A DNA stretch of 64,000 nt, from the NCBI RefSeq assembly GCF_004403305.1, contig NZ_SOHE01000088.1, positions 36,270 to 100,269 on the forward strand. The letters are read 5' to 3'. The translations under genes were made by a program, and so were the position numbers. Shown here in pieces: positions 44,281-52,341 of the stretch (position 1 is the stretch's first letter; every line of letters begins with the position of its first letter). Below the pieces are notes generated by a model. That model saw only the letters and a list, made by a program, of their open reading frames with translations. It ran no database searches and had not been told where the DNA came from. The DNA is from Cryobacterium frigoriphilum (GTDB lineage: Bacteria > Actinomycetota > Actinomycetes > Actinomycetales > Microbacteriaceae).

Positions 44281-44952
44281 ATGCCTGACAGCGTACTCGT
44301 CGATCTGCCCGCACCCGCCGTGCCGGGTGCTGTGACCGAATCAGCCAGGCAGGGTGACGCCCCGATCGGGGTGCTTGCCCTGCAGGGCGACTTTCGTGAA
44401 CATGCCGACGTTCTGCGCGCCCTGGGCGCTGAGGTCGTTCTGGTGCGTCGCCCCGAGGAGCTCGCCCGCGTGGGCGGGCTTGTGATTCCGGGCGGTGAAT
44501 CCAGCGTCATGGACAAGCTGGCGCGCATGTTCGGCCTGTTCGAACCGCTGCGGGCGGCGGTTCAGGACGGCCTGCCCGTCTACGGCACCTGCGCCGGCCT
44601 GATCATGCTCGCCGACACCGTGCTCGACGGCATCGCCGGGCAGCAGAGCATTGGCGGCCTCGACATTATCGTGCGTCGTAATGCCTTCGGTTCGCAGGCG
44701 GCGAGCTTTGAGACCGACCTGCAGGTTGCGGTGCTCAGCGGCGCCCCGATGCACGCCGCCTTCATTCGTGCCCCGGTCGTCGAGAGGGTGGGCCCGGCCG
44801 CAACGGCCCTCGCCCGCCTCGCCGACGGCCGCTGCGTCGCCGTCGAGCAGGGCAACCTGCTCGGCACCTCGTTTCACCCCGAAATCACCGGGGACTATCG
44901 GTTTCACGAGTACTTTTTACGCAGGGTGGCTGCCGCCGCCTTGCGTCGCTAA
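44281..44952 (+). CDS. pdxT: pyridoxal 5'-phosphate synthase glutaminase PdxT
   Basis: A 223-residue class I glutaminase with nucleophile Cys in YGTCAGLIML and the His/Glu pair in TSFHPEITGD; the GGESSVMDKLARMF segment is PdxT-specific. It supplies ammonia to PdxS. A nonconserved N-terminal extension of about 28 residues precedes GVLALQGDFREH; an internal start closer to that motif is possible. Confidence 0.95.
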   Translation: MPDSVLVDLPAPAVPGAVTESARQGDAPIGVLALQGDFREHADVLRALGAEVVLVRRPEELARVGGLVIPGGESSVMDKLARMFGLFEPLRAAVQDGLPVYGTCAGLIMLADTVLDGIAGQQSIGGLDIIVRRNAFGSQAASFETDLQVAVLSGAPMHAAFIRAPVVERVGPAATALARLADGRCVAVEQGNLLGTSFHPEITGDYRFHEYFLRRVAAAALRR

Positions 44953-45014
44953 CGCACGGCCGGTTCGTTCTTCAGTGAACGGACGGCGCCGAGCGGTTAT
45001 GGAAAGAGTCAACG

Positions 45015-45557
45015 ATGACACGCTATATCGCCCTGCTTCGCGGCATCAACGTCAACGGCATCACGATCACCATGACGGACCTCGCCGACACCTTCACGGG
45101 ACTCGGTTACACCGACGTGAAGACCGTTCTCGCGAGCGGCAACGTGATCTTCAGCATCGACAAGCCGCTCGCCAACCACGAGGAACTCGCGGCACTCAAG
45201 GCCCGCATCGAGGCGGCGCTCACGGCGCGTTTCGAGTATGAGGCCTGGATCGTGCTGATTGACCACGAGACCCTCGATCGGGTCGTGCGCGCCTACCCCT
45301 TCGACGAGAAGCACGCGGCCTGGCACCCGTACGTCATGTTCTCCTCCGAACCGGGGCACCTGTCGGAACTGGCCGGACACGCCAGAGAACTCGACGCCGC
45401 CGACGAACGCGTCGAGCTCGGCCACGGTGTTCTGTACTGGGAGGTCAAGAAGGCCGTGGGAGTCAAGAGTGCCTTCAGTAAGAAGAGCGGCAAAGTGAAG
45501 TATCGCGCCACCACCACGACCCGCAACCTGCATACCCTGCACACCCTGCTGGAGTGA
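45015..45557 (+). CDS. DUF1697 domain protein
   Basis: A 180-residue protein of the DUF1697 family (function unknown, ferredoxin-like fold), with MTRYIALLRGINVNG, YTDVKTVLASGNVIF and VKYRATTTTRNLHTLHTLLE. ATG 45015 is preceded by atggaaagag. It separates pdxT from yebC, which are otherwise closer together in relatives. Confidence 0.88.
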   Translation: MTRYIALLRGINVNGITITMTDLADTFTGLGYTDVKTVLASGNVIFSIDKPLANHEELAALKARIEAALTARFEYEAWIVLIDHETLDRVVRAYPFDEKHAAWHPYVMFSSEPGHLSELAGHARELDAADERVELGHGVLYWEVKKAVGVKSAFSKKSGKVKYRATTTTRNLHTLHTLLE

Positions 45558-45639
45558 CGCGCGGGTCTGGGTCAGCCGCTCGCGGACGTGCCCGGGCTAG
45601 ACTTCAACGACGAGAACGACAGCCGTAACAGGCACTGTT

Positions 45640-45706
45640 CACCTCAGTATGGGGTTTACCTCAGTACGGGGTTCACATCAGTGCAGGGTTCACATCAGTA
45701 CCAGCG
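45640..45706 (+). repeat. 17-bp tandem repeat, nearly 4 units, before yebC
   Basis: Units cacctcagtacggggtt with one or two changes each, ending 19 bases before the yebC start, so it lies in the probable 5' leader. Confidence 0.9.
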
Positions 45707-45725
45707 AGCACACAACGGGAGAATT

Positions 45726-46490
45726 ATGTCCGGGCATTCCAAATGGGCCACCACGAAACACCAGAAGGCGGTTACCGACTCTCGGCGCGCCAAGGCCTTC
45801 GCCAAGCTCATCAAGAACATCGAGGTCGCCGCACGCATGGGCGGCGCCGACCTGTCGGGTAACCCGACCCTCGTCGACGCCATCCAGAAGGCCAAGAAGA
45901 CCTCGGTGCCCAACGACAACATCGACCGTGCGGTCAAACGCGGCGCCGGGCTGTCGGGCGAACAGGTCGACTACACGACCATCATGTATGAGGGCTACGC
46001 CGCTCATGGCGTGGCGATCATGGTCGAGTGCCTCACCGATAACAAGAACCGCGCGGCGGCCGAAGTGCGCACCACCATGGCCCGTAATGGCGGCACCATG
46101 GCCGACCCGGGCAGCGTCGCGTACAACTTTCACCGCAAGGGCGTCGTCGTCGTGGGCCACCACGACGGCCTCACCGAGGATGACGTTTTGATGGCCGTAC
46201 TCGACGCCGGCGCCGAAGAGGTGCTGACCGAAGACGACACCTTCGAGGTCTTCTCAGACGCGGCCGACCTCGTCGCAACGCGTTCGGCCCTGCAGGCCGC
46301 CGGTATCGACTACAACTCCGCCGACATCGCGTTCGTTCCGTCCCTCAAGGTCGAGGTCGACGCCGAAACCGCCCGCAAGGTGTTCCGCCTCATCGACGCC
46401 CTCGAAGACCTCGACGACGTGCAGAACATCTACAGCAACTATGACGTCACGCCCGAGGTGCAGGCCGAACTCGAAGCCGAGTCAGAGTAA
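45726..46490 (+). CDS. yebC: YebC/PmpR family translation/transcription factor
   Basis: A 254-residue protein with the invariant start [14 protein letters not shown] (ATG 45726 behind gggaga), then [20 protein letters not shown] and [16 protein letters not shown]. YebC proteins were named as regulators next to ruvC; recent work on relatives ties them to ribosome stalling on proline runs. The longer upstream frame runs through the 17-bp repeat and is rejected. Six bases separate it from ruvC. Confidence 0.95.
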   Translation: MSGHSKWATTKHQKAVTDSRRAKAFAKLIKNIEVAARMGGADLSGNPTLVDAIQKAKKTSVPNDNIDRAVKRGAGLSGEQVDYTTIMYEGYAAHGVAIMVECLTDNKNRAAAEVRTTMARNGGTMADPGSVAYNFHRKGVVVVGHHDGLTEDDVLMAVLDAGAEEVLTEDDTFEVFSDAADLVATRSALQAAGIDYNSADIAFVPSLKVEVDAETARKVFRLIDALEDLDDVQNIYSNYDVTPEVQAELEAESE

Positions 46491-46495
46491 GCGGT

Positions 46496-47155
46496 ATGGT
46501 GCGGCTGGGCGCGGTCCGGGTGTTGGGAATTGACCCGGGCCTCACCCGCTGCGGAGTGGGCGTCGTCGACGTGGCCGGCAATCGTACGGCGACCCTCGTC
46601 GACGTCGCGACCCTCACGAGTGCACCCGATCTGCCGCTCGAAGAGCGCCTGTTGCTGCTCAGCCGCGGCATCGAGGACATGCTCGACCGCCATCGGCCCC
46701 AGTTTGTCGCCATCGAGCGTGTCTTCGCCCAGCACAACGTGCGCACGGTGATGGGCACCGCGCAGATCAGCGGCGTCGCCCTGCTGCTCGCCGCCCAGCG
46801 CGGCCTCACCGTGACGCTGCACACGCCGAGCGAGGTCAAGGCGGCCATCACCGGCTACGGCTCCGCCGACAAGAAACAGGTCGGTACCATGGTCGCCCGC
46901 ATTCTCGGTCTGAGCGAGATTCCCAAGCCGGCCGACTCAGCGGATGCGCTCGCTCTGGCCATCTGCCATGCCTGGCGCACCGGGGCCGCAGGCGGCACCC
47001 TGCCCACGAAGGCGTCGATCGCGGCTTCCGGCCCGGCCGCCGCCCTGACCCCCGCTCAAAAGGCCTGGCGCGCGGCTGAGCGTGGATCAACAGTGCGCGG
47101 ATCAACGGAGCGGGGCACCGCACCGTCGGTGGCTCCGCGTAGTCTTAAGCGGTGA
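46496..47155 (+). CDS. ruvC: crossover junction endodeoxyribonuclease RuvC
   Basis: A 219-residue resolvase. Acidic catalytic residues are visible in VLGIDPGLTRCG, AIERVFAQHN and PKPADSADALALAI. It cuts Holliday junctions. The start is ATG 46496 or the GTG at 46517. The C-terminus carries an extra tail of about 40 residues with a repeated GSTVRGSTERG peptide, encoded by a 15-bp DNA duplication (47084-47113), beyond normal RuvC length. Overlaps ruvA by GTGA. Confidence 0.95.
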   Translation: MVRLGAVRVLGIDPGLTRCGVGVVDVAGNRTATLVDVATLTSAPDLPLEERLLLLSRGIEDMLDRHRPQFVAIERVFAQHNVRTVMGTAQISGVALLLAAQRGLTVTLHTPSEVKAAITGYGSADKKQVGTMVARILGLSEIPKPADSADALALAICHAWRTGAAGGTLPTKASIAASGPAAALTPAQKAWRAAERGSTVRGSTERGTAPSVAPRSLKR

Positions 47156-47796
47156 TTTCTTCCATACGTGGCCCCGTCCTGTCCGCCCTTGGTTCGATGG
47201 TCGTGGTCGAGGTCGGCGGTATCGGGTTGTCGGTGCAGGTGACCCCGGCGACGGCCCTCAGCTGCCGCATCGGCGAGGAGGCACGCCTGGCGACCACGCT
47301 GATCGTGCGTGAGGACTCGCTTACCCTCTACGGCTTTCACAGCCACGAGGAGCTCCATGTCTTCGAGCTGCTGGTCGGCGTGACCGGTGTCGGCCCGAAG
47401 TCCGCCCTCGGGGTACTGGGGGTTCTGGTACCACAACAGATCGCCCAGGCCGTAGCCGATGATGATGATGCCGTCTTTCGCAAGGTGAGTGGAATCGGTC
47501 CGAAGACCGCCAAGCTCATCGTTCTGTCTCTGGCCGGCAAGCTCGTCGTGACAGCGCCCGCACCGGCCGCCCGCACCGCACCGGCGCGCACCGTCGCCGC
47601 GACGGTGCAGGCCGCGCTCATTGGGCTTGGCTGGACCGAACGGGTGGCGTCCGAGACCGTTGATGCGACGCTCGCCGACCTGGGGGAGGGCGAGACAGCA
47701 TCCGTAGCCGCGATCCTGCGGCTCGCGCTCGGCCGCCTCGGACCGGCGCAGCATGTCTCGAGTCCGCACCTGACGACACCGGGACGTGCCGAATGA
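47152..47796 (+). CDS. ruvA: Holliday junction helicase subunit RuvA
   Basis: A 214-residue DNA-binding protein: N-terminal OB fold ([21 protein letters not shown]), two helix-hairpin-helix motifs ([17 protein letters not shown] and [17 protein letters not shown]) and a C-terminal RuvB-contact domain ([15 protein letters not shown]) after an Ala/Pro linker. Binds four-way junctions and loads RuvB. Coupled by overlaps to both neighbours. Confidence 0.96.
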   Translation: MISSIRGPVLSALGSMVVVEVGGIGLSVQVTPATALSCRIGEEARLATTLIVREDSLTLYGFHSHEELHVFELLVGVTGVGPKSALGVLGVLVPQQIAQAVADDDDAVFRKVSGIGPKTAKLIVLSLAGKLVVTAPAPAARTAPARTVAATVQAALIGLGWTERVASETVDATLADLGEGETASVAAILRLALGRLGPAQHVSSPHLTTPGRAE

Positions 47797-48854
47797 CCGA
47801 ACCGGCGGCACCCACGGCCGGAGACGAAGTCACCAACCCGAGCCTTGAGAGCGAGGGTGAGCTCGCCTTCGAGGGCGCCCTGCGCCCCCGCAGCCTCACC
47901 GAGTTCGTCGGCCAGCAGAAGGTGCGTGGGCAGCTGCAGCTGCTGCTGACCGCGGCGACGATGCAGAATCGCACCCCAGACCACATTTTGCTCGCCGGCC
48001 CGCCCGGGCTCGGCAAGACCACCCTGGCCATGATCATCGCCTACGAGGGCGACCGGCCCCTGCGCATGGCGAGCGGGCCGGCCATCCAGCATGCCGGTGA
48101 CCTCGCGGCGGTGCTGTCCTCACTCGTTCCCGGTGAGGTGCTCTTCATCGACGAGATCCACCGTATGGCCCGCTCGGCGGAAGAGATGCTATACCTCGCC
48201 ATGGAGGACTTTCGGATCGACATCATGGTCGGCAAAGGGGCCGGGGCGACATCCGTTCCACTCGATCTGGCACCGTTCACCCTCGTGGGCGCCACGACAC
48301 GCTCCGGGATGCTGCCGAACCCCTTGCGGGACCGTTTCGGCTTCACCGCCAACCTCGAATTTTACGCCGAGAACGAACTCGAGCTGGTGCTGAAACGTGC
48401 CGCCGCCCTGATCGGGCTGCCCATCGGCCAGCGCGCCCTTGCCGAAATTGCCGGGCGCTGTCGCGGCACACCGCGCATCGCCAACCGACTGCTGCGGCGT
48501 GTGCGCGACTACGCGCTCGTGCACGGCGGCGACGCCGATCTGACGGCCGTTCACGCCGCCCTGGAGCTCTACGACGTCGATGAGATCGGCCTCGATCGGC
48601 TCGACCGCGAGGTTATGCGCATCGTTCTGACGCGGTTCGGGGGCGGTCCGGTCGGACTCAACACCCTTGCGGTGTCGGTCGGTGAGGAGTCGGAAACGAT
48701 CGAAGCGGTCGTCGAACCCTTCCTCGTGCGGATAGGCTTCCTCACGCGTACCCCGCGCGGTCGGGTCGCAACCCCCGCAGCGTGGCGGCACTTTGGACTC
48801 AGCTCATCGGGGGGTCTCACCTCTCAGGGTGGTCTGCCCCTTGATGACCTATAA
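47793..48854 (+). CDS. ruvB: Holliday junction helicase ATPase RuvB
   Basis: A 353-residue AAA+ motor with Walker [10 protein letters not shown], Walker [10 protein letters not shown], sensor [20 protein letters not shown] and a C-terminal winged helix. Drives branch migration with RuvA. An N-terminal acidic tail of about 25 residues precedes the core, as in relatives. A perfect TATAAT overlaps its stop codon. Confidence 0.97.
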   Translation: MTEPAAPTAGDEVTNPSLESEGELAFEGALRPRSLTEFVGQQKVRGQLQLLLTAATMQNRTPDHILLAGPPGLGKTTLAMIIAYEGDRPLRMASGPAIQHAGDLAAVLSSLVPGEVLFIDEIHRMARSAEEMLYLAMEDFRIDIMVGKGAGATSVPLDLAPFTLVGATTRSGMLPNPLRDRFGFTANLEFYAENELELVLKRAAALIGLPIGQRALAEIAGRCRGTPRIANRLLRRVRDYALVHGGDADLTAVHAALELYDVDEIGLDRLDREVMRIVLTRFGGGPVGLNTLAVSVGEESETIEAVVEPFLVRIGFLTRTPRGRVATPAAWRHFGLSSSGGLTSQGGLPLDDL

Positions 48855-48855
48855 T
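48850..48855 (+). promoter_or_regulatory. candidate -10 (TATAAT) for yajC-secDF
   Basis: A perfect TATAAT overlaps the ruvB stop, 80 bases before yajC. No convincing -35 is seen; a TTGATG lies too close (48841). The leader would be about 75 bases. Confidence 0.4.
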
Positions 48856-48935
48856 TCAAGCTGGTTCGTACCGAGACACAGGCTTCGGCGCAGCGATTGT
48901 GAAGCAGCGCCGCAATTGGAAGGTTTTTTAGCTTT

Positions 48936-49328
48936 ATGGATGGATTGACACTTGTCATGCTCGCCGTGCTGGCGATGCTGGTTTTCTTCATGTTCCGCAA
49001 CGGACGCAAGCGTAAGAAGGACCAGGAGGCCCTGCAGGCCACCATGGTTCCCGGCGCTGACGTCATGACCAACTTCGGCCTCTACGGTACGATCGTGTCG
49101 ATCGACGAGGAAGCCAACAAGGTTGCCTTGCAGATCGCACCCGGCACGATCGTCGAGATTCACCGCCAGACGATCGCTCGCGTCGTGGACCCGATCGTTG
49201 CGACCGATGACGACGACGTCGACGGCGCCGAGACGCTCGTTGTGCCCGAACCGGCTGACTTCGGAACCGATCCCGAGTTCGGTCAGCGCAAGGGCGACGA
49301 CGACAAGCCCGGCAAGAGCGACGCGTAA
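48936..49328 (+). CDS. yajC: preprotein translocase subunit YajC
   Basis: A 130-residue protein: N-terminal transmembrane helix (LTLVMLAVLAMLVFFMF), RNGRKRKKDQEALQATMVPG and the conserved MTNFGLYGTIVSIDEEANKV domain. It forms part of the SecDF-YajC complex that assists Sec export. The acidic C-terminus ends at a 14-bp tandem repeat that includes copies of a TAG. Confidence 0.93.
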   Translation: MDGLTLVMLAVLAMLVFFMFRNGRKRKKDQEALQATMVPGADVMTNFGLYGTIVSIDEEANKVALQIAPGTIVEIHRQTIARVVDPIVATDDDDVDGAETLVVPEPADFGTDPEFGQRKGDDDKPGKSDA

Positions 49329-49383
49329 GCAGTAGGCACGCAGCAGTAGATACGCAGCAGTAGATACGCAGCAGTAGAACAGC
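49328..49383 (+). repeat. 14-bp tandem repeat, 4 units, after yajC
   Basis: Units agcagtagatacgc starting in the last base of the yajC stop codon. The spacer to secD otherwise shows nothing but a ribosome site region. Confidence 0.92.
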
Positions 49384-49460
49384 GGGTCTGCGCCGTTTGG
49401 CGCGGACCCTGGCCTGTGTGAATGGGCCGGCATGCACCGAATAGAAAGCTGAGTTCATAG

Positions 49461-51191
49461 GTGGCTAAGTCGTCCCCGGGCAGAAAAGCCTGGCGTTCCC
49501 TGACCTGGCTCGGTGTCATCATCGTCGCCCTCATCGGATTCAACGCCGTCGGCGTGATGACCGGTGAAGGATCGTGGACACCCAAGCTGGCCCTCGACCT
49601 GGAGGGCGGCACGCAGATCATCCTCGAGCCCCTGATCGAGGAAGGCCAGACGGTGTCGAGCGAACAGCTCAGCCAGGCCGTGTCGATCATCCGGCAGCGG
49701 GTGAACTCCTCGGGCGTCTCCGAAGCGGAGATCAACACTCAGGGCGGCCAGAACATCGTCGTCTCGATCCCCGGTACCCCCGACGACGAGACGATCAACC
49801 GCATCGAGTCCTCCGCCAAGCTCGAGTTTCGGCCCGTTCTCGTCGCGTCGGCACCGTCGAGCGCGACGGTCGGTGAAGACGGCGTTTCGACGCCCGCACC
49901 GACCAGCGTCGACCCGAACCTGTCGACCACCCCCGAGGTCGAACCGACCGACGCGAGCGACCTGAACTACATCACGCCGGCTCTCGCCGCCCAGTTCGAA
50001 GCCTTCGACTGCAGCGCCATCGACACCAGTAACGTCGCCCCGGCAGCCGATCCGCTCATCACCTGCGAGGCCGATGGCTCCGCCAAATACATCCTCGGGC
50101 CGGTCGAGGTCAGCGGCGAGACCATCGCCGACGCCACCAACGGCACCGGAACCACCCAGAGCGGCGCCAGCACCGGCGAATGGCTCGTCAACATCGAGTT
50201 CAACGGCCAGGGCGGCGAAGACTTTCAGGCCATCTCCAGCCGGCTGATCGCACTCGAGTCCCCGCAGAACCAGTTCGCGGTCGTGCTCGACGGTCAGGTC
50301 ATCACGGCTCCGGTCGTGCAGGGCGTCACCAACAAGCCCCAGATCAGCGGAAACTTCACCCAGGAATCCTCGAAGACCCTCGCCGACCAGCTCAAGTTCG
50401 GCGCCCTGCCGATCAGCTTCACCGTGCAGAGCCAGGACACCATCTCGGCCACGCTCGGCGACACCCAGCTGCGCAACGGCCTCATCGCCGGCCTCATCGG
50501 CCTCGTGCTCGTCGTGCTGTATTCCCTCGCGCAGTACCGCCTGCTCGGCCTCGTCACCGTTGCCTCGCTCATCGTGGCCGGGGTCATCACGTACTTTCTC
50601 ATCACCCTGCTGTCCTGGCGGGAGGGCTACCGGCTCTCGCTTGCCGGTGTCGCCGGTCTGATCGTCGCCATCGGTATCACCGCCGACTCCTTCATCGTCT
50701 ACTTCGAACGCGTTCGAGACGAGCTGCGTGACGGACGCGGCCTCGAGAGTGCCGTGGAAGCGGGCTGGAAGCGGGCGCTGCGTACCATCATCGCCTCCGA
50801 CGTCGTCAACTTTCTCGCCGCGGCTGTGCTGTTCGTGCTCGCCGTCGGCAACGTGCGCGGCTTCGCGCTCACCCTGGGCCTGACGACCGTCGTCGACCTG
50901 CTCGTGGTGAGTCTCTTCACCCACCCGATGCTGCAGCTTGTGGCCAAGACCCGCTTCTTCCGTGAGGGCCACACGCTCAGCGGACTCGACCCGCGTGCCC
51001 TCGGGGCGGTGTACCGGGGACGAGCGAAATTCGTTCCGTCGGCATCCGTCTCCCCGGTCAAGGCTGCATCGTCGAGCCGCGAGGCCGCCAAACGGCAGAC
51101 CATCGCCGAGCGCAAGGCCGCCGACCTCGTCGGCAGCGGCACGTCCACCAAGACCAGCACAGATCGATCGAACGACGGGAAGGATTCCTGA
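49461..51191 (+). CDS. secD: protein translocase subunit SecD
   Basis: A 576-residue membrane protein: first helix, then the periplasmic P1 domain starting LDLEGGTQIILEP (the D1 motif), and five further helices including LRNGLIAGLIGLVLVVLYS and VAGLIVAIGITADSFIVYFE. SecDF uses proton motive force to pull exported proteins. A poorly conserved acidic insert (about residues 120-200) lies in the periplasmic part. Stop and secF start overlap as TGATG. Confidence 0.96.
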   Translation: MAKSSPGRKAWRSLTWLGVIIVALIGFNAVGVMTGEGSWTPKLALDLEGGTQIILEPLIEEGQTVSSEQLSQAVSIIRQRVNSSGVSEAEINTQGGQNIVVSIPGTPDDETINRIESSAKLEFRPVLVASAPSSATVGEDGVSTPAPTSVDPNLSTTPEVEPTDASDLNYITPALAAQFEAFDCSAIDTSNVAPAADPLITCEADGSAKYILGPVEVSGETIADATNGTGTTQSGASTGEWLVNIEFNGQGGEDFQAISSRLIALESPQNQFAVVLDGQVITAPVVQGVTNKPQISGNFTQESSKTLADQLKFGALPISFTVQSQDTISATLGDTQLRNGLIAGLIGLVLVVLYSLAQYRLLGLVTVASLIVAGVITYFLITLLSWREGYRLSLAGVAGLIVAIGITADSFIVYFERVRDELRDGRGLESAVEAGWKRALRTIIASDVVNFLAAAVLFVLAVGNVRGFALTLGLTTVVDLLVVSLFTHPMLQLVAKTRFFREGHTLSGLDPRALGAVYRGRAKFVPSASVSPVKAASSSREAAKRQTIAERKAADLVGSGTSTKTSTDRSNDGKDS

Positions 51192-52216
51192 TGGCCAGCT
51201 TCTCGCAGTTCGGAAATGACCTCTACACGGGCAAGCGCTCGATCAACATCGTCGGTCGACGCAAGCTCTGGTACCTGATCGCCGCCGGCCTGATCCTGAT
51301 CGCGTCCCTCGGCCCGTTCGCCAGGGGCGGCTTCGTCTTCGGCATTGAATTCACCGGTGGCAGCGAGTTCGTCGTCACCGAGATCGCCGACCCGTCCCAG
51401 GACACCGCGGCCGAGGCCGTCGCCAGCGTCGTTCCCGAGACGGTACCGAAGATCTCCGCCGTCGGTGACAGCGAGATTCGGGTGCAGACCGACCAGCTGA
51501 CGAGTGATGACACGCGTGCCGTGCGCAACGCCCTCGCCGCGGCCTACGAGGTGCCGGAAGCCGAAGTCGCCGCCTCCTTCATCGGTCCGTCGTGGGGCGC
51601 AGACATCACCGGTCAGGCGCTGCGCGCCCTGGTCGTCTTTCTCGTGCTCGCCGGCGTCGTCATGGCCGTGTACTTCCGCACCTGGAAGATGAGCGCCGCG
51701 GCCATGGTCGCGCTGCTGCACGACCTCGTGATCACCGCCGGCTTCTACGGCATCACCGGGTTCGAAATCACCCCGGCGGCCGTGATCGGTTTTCTGACGA
51801 TTCTCGGCTACTCGCTCTACGACACCGTTGTGGTGTTCGACAAGATCCGGGAGAACACCGGCGAAGATGGGTCGGAATCGCGGCGCACCTTCGCGGAGTC
51901 GGTCAACCTTGCGGTCAACCAGACCCTCGTGCGCTCGATCAATACCTCGGTCGTCGCCGCCCTGCCGGTGGCCTCGATTCTGGTCATCGGTGCCTTCGTG
52001 CTCGGCGCCGGAACCCTGCGCGACATCTCGCTTGCGCTGTTGATCGGAATCCTCGTCGGTACGTACTCGACGATTTTCATCGCCGCACCGCTGTACTCGC
52101 AGCTGCGCACGGCCGAGCCCGAGATCCAGCGCCGCGACAAGCGTGCCATTGCGGCTCGCACGCAGGCGGAGGCCGTCACCGCCAAGTCCGAGAAGGCGGC
52201 CAACGTCACGGCCTGA
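51191..52216 (+). CDS. secF: protein translocase subunit SecF
   Basis: A 341-residue partner of SecD with six helices, the GIEFTGGSEFVV signature and ILGYSLYDTVVVFDKIRENT in helix 4-5. The N-terminal cytoplasmic stretch is short. Its 3' end is followed by a 16-bp tandem repeat; the apt gene that lies between secF and rel in many actinobacteria is missing here. Confidence 0.96.
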   Translation: MASFSQFGNDLYTGKRSINIVGRRKLWYLIAAGLILIASLGPFARGGFVFGIEFTGGSEFVVTEIADPSQDTAAEAVASVVPETVPKISAVGDSEIRVQTDQLTSDDTRAVRNALAAAYEVPEAEVAASFIGPSWGADITGQALRALVVFLVLAGVVMAVYFRTWKMSAAAMVALLHDLVITAGFYGITGFEITPAAVIGFLTILGYSLYDTVVVFDKIRENTGEDGSESRRTFAESVNLAVNQTLVRSINTSVVAALPVASILVIGAFVLGAGTLRDISLALLIGILVGTYSTIFIAAPLYSQLRTAEPEIQRRDKRAIAARTQAEAVTAKSEKAANVTA

Positions 52217-52228
52217 GCCGCGCTGTTC

Positions 52229-52276
52229 CAATCAGGTGCGGTGCCGATCAGGTGCGGTGCCGATTGGGTGCTGTAC
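52229..52276 (+). repeat. 16-bp tandem repeat, 3 units, between secF and rel
   Basis: Units cgatcaggtgcggtgc; the third is diverged. Confidence 0.88.
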
Positions 52277-52341
52277 CGGCCGCGTGCGAGAAACAGGCAT
52301 AATTGGTCAAAAGCACACGCCACGAGAAATGAGGTGAAGCG

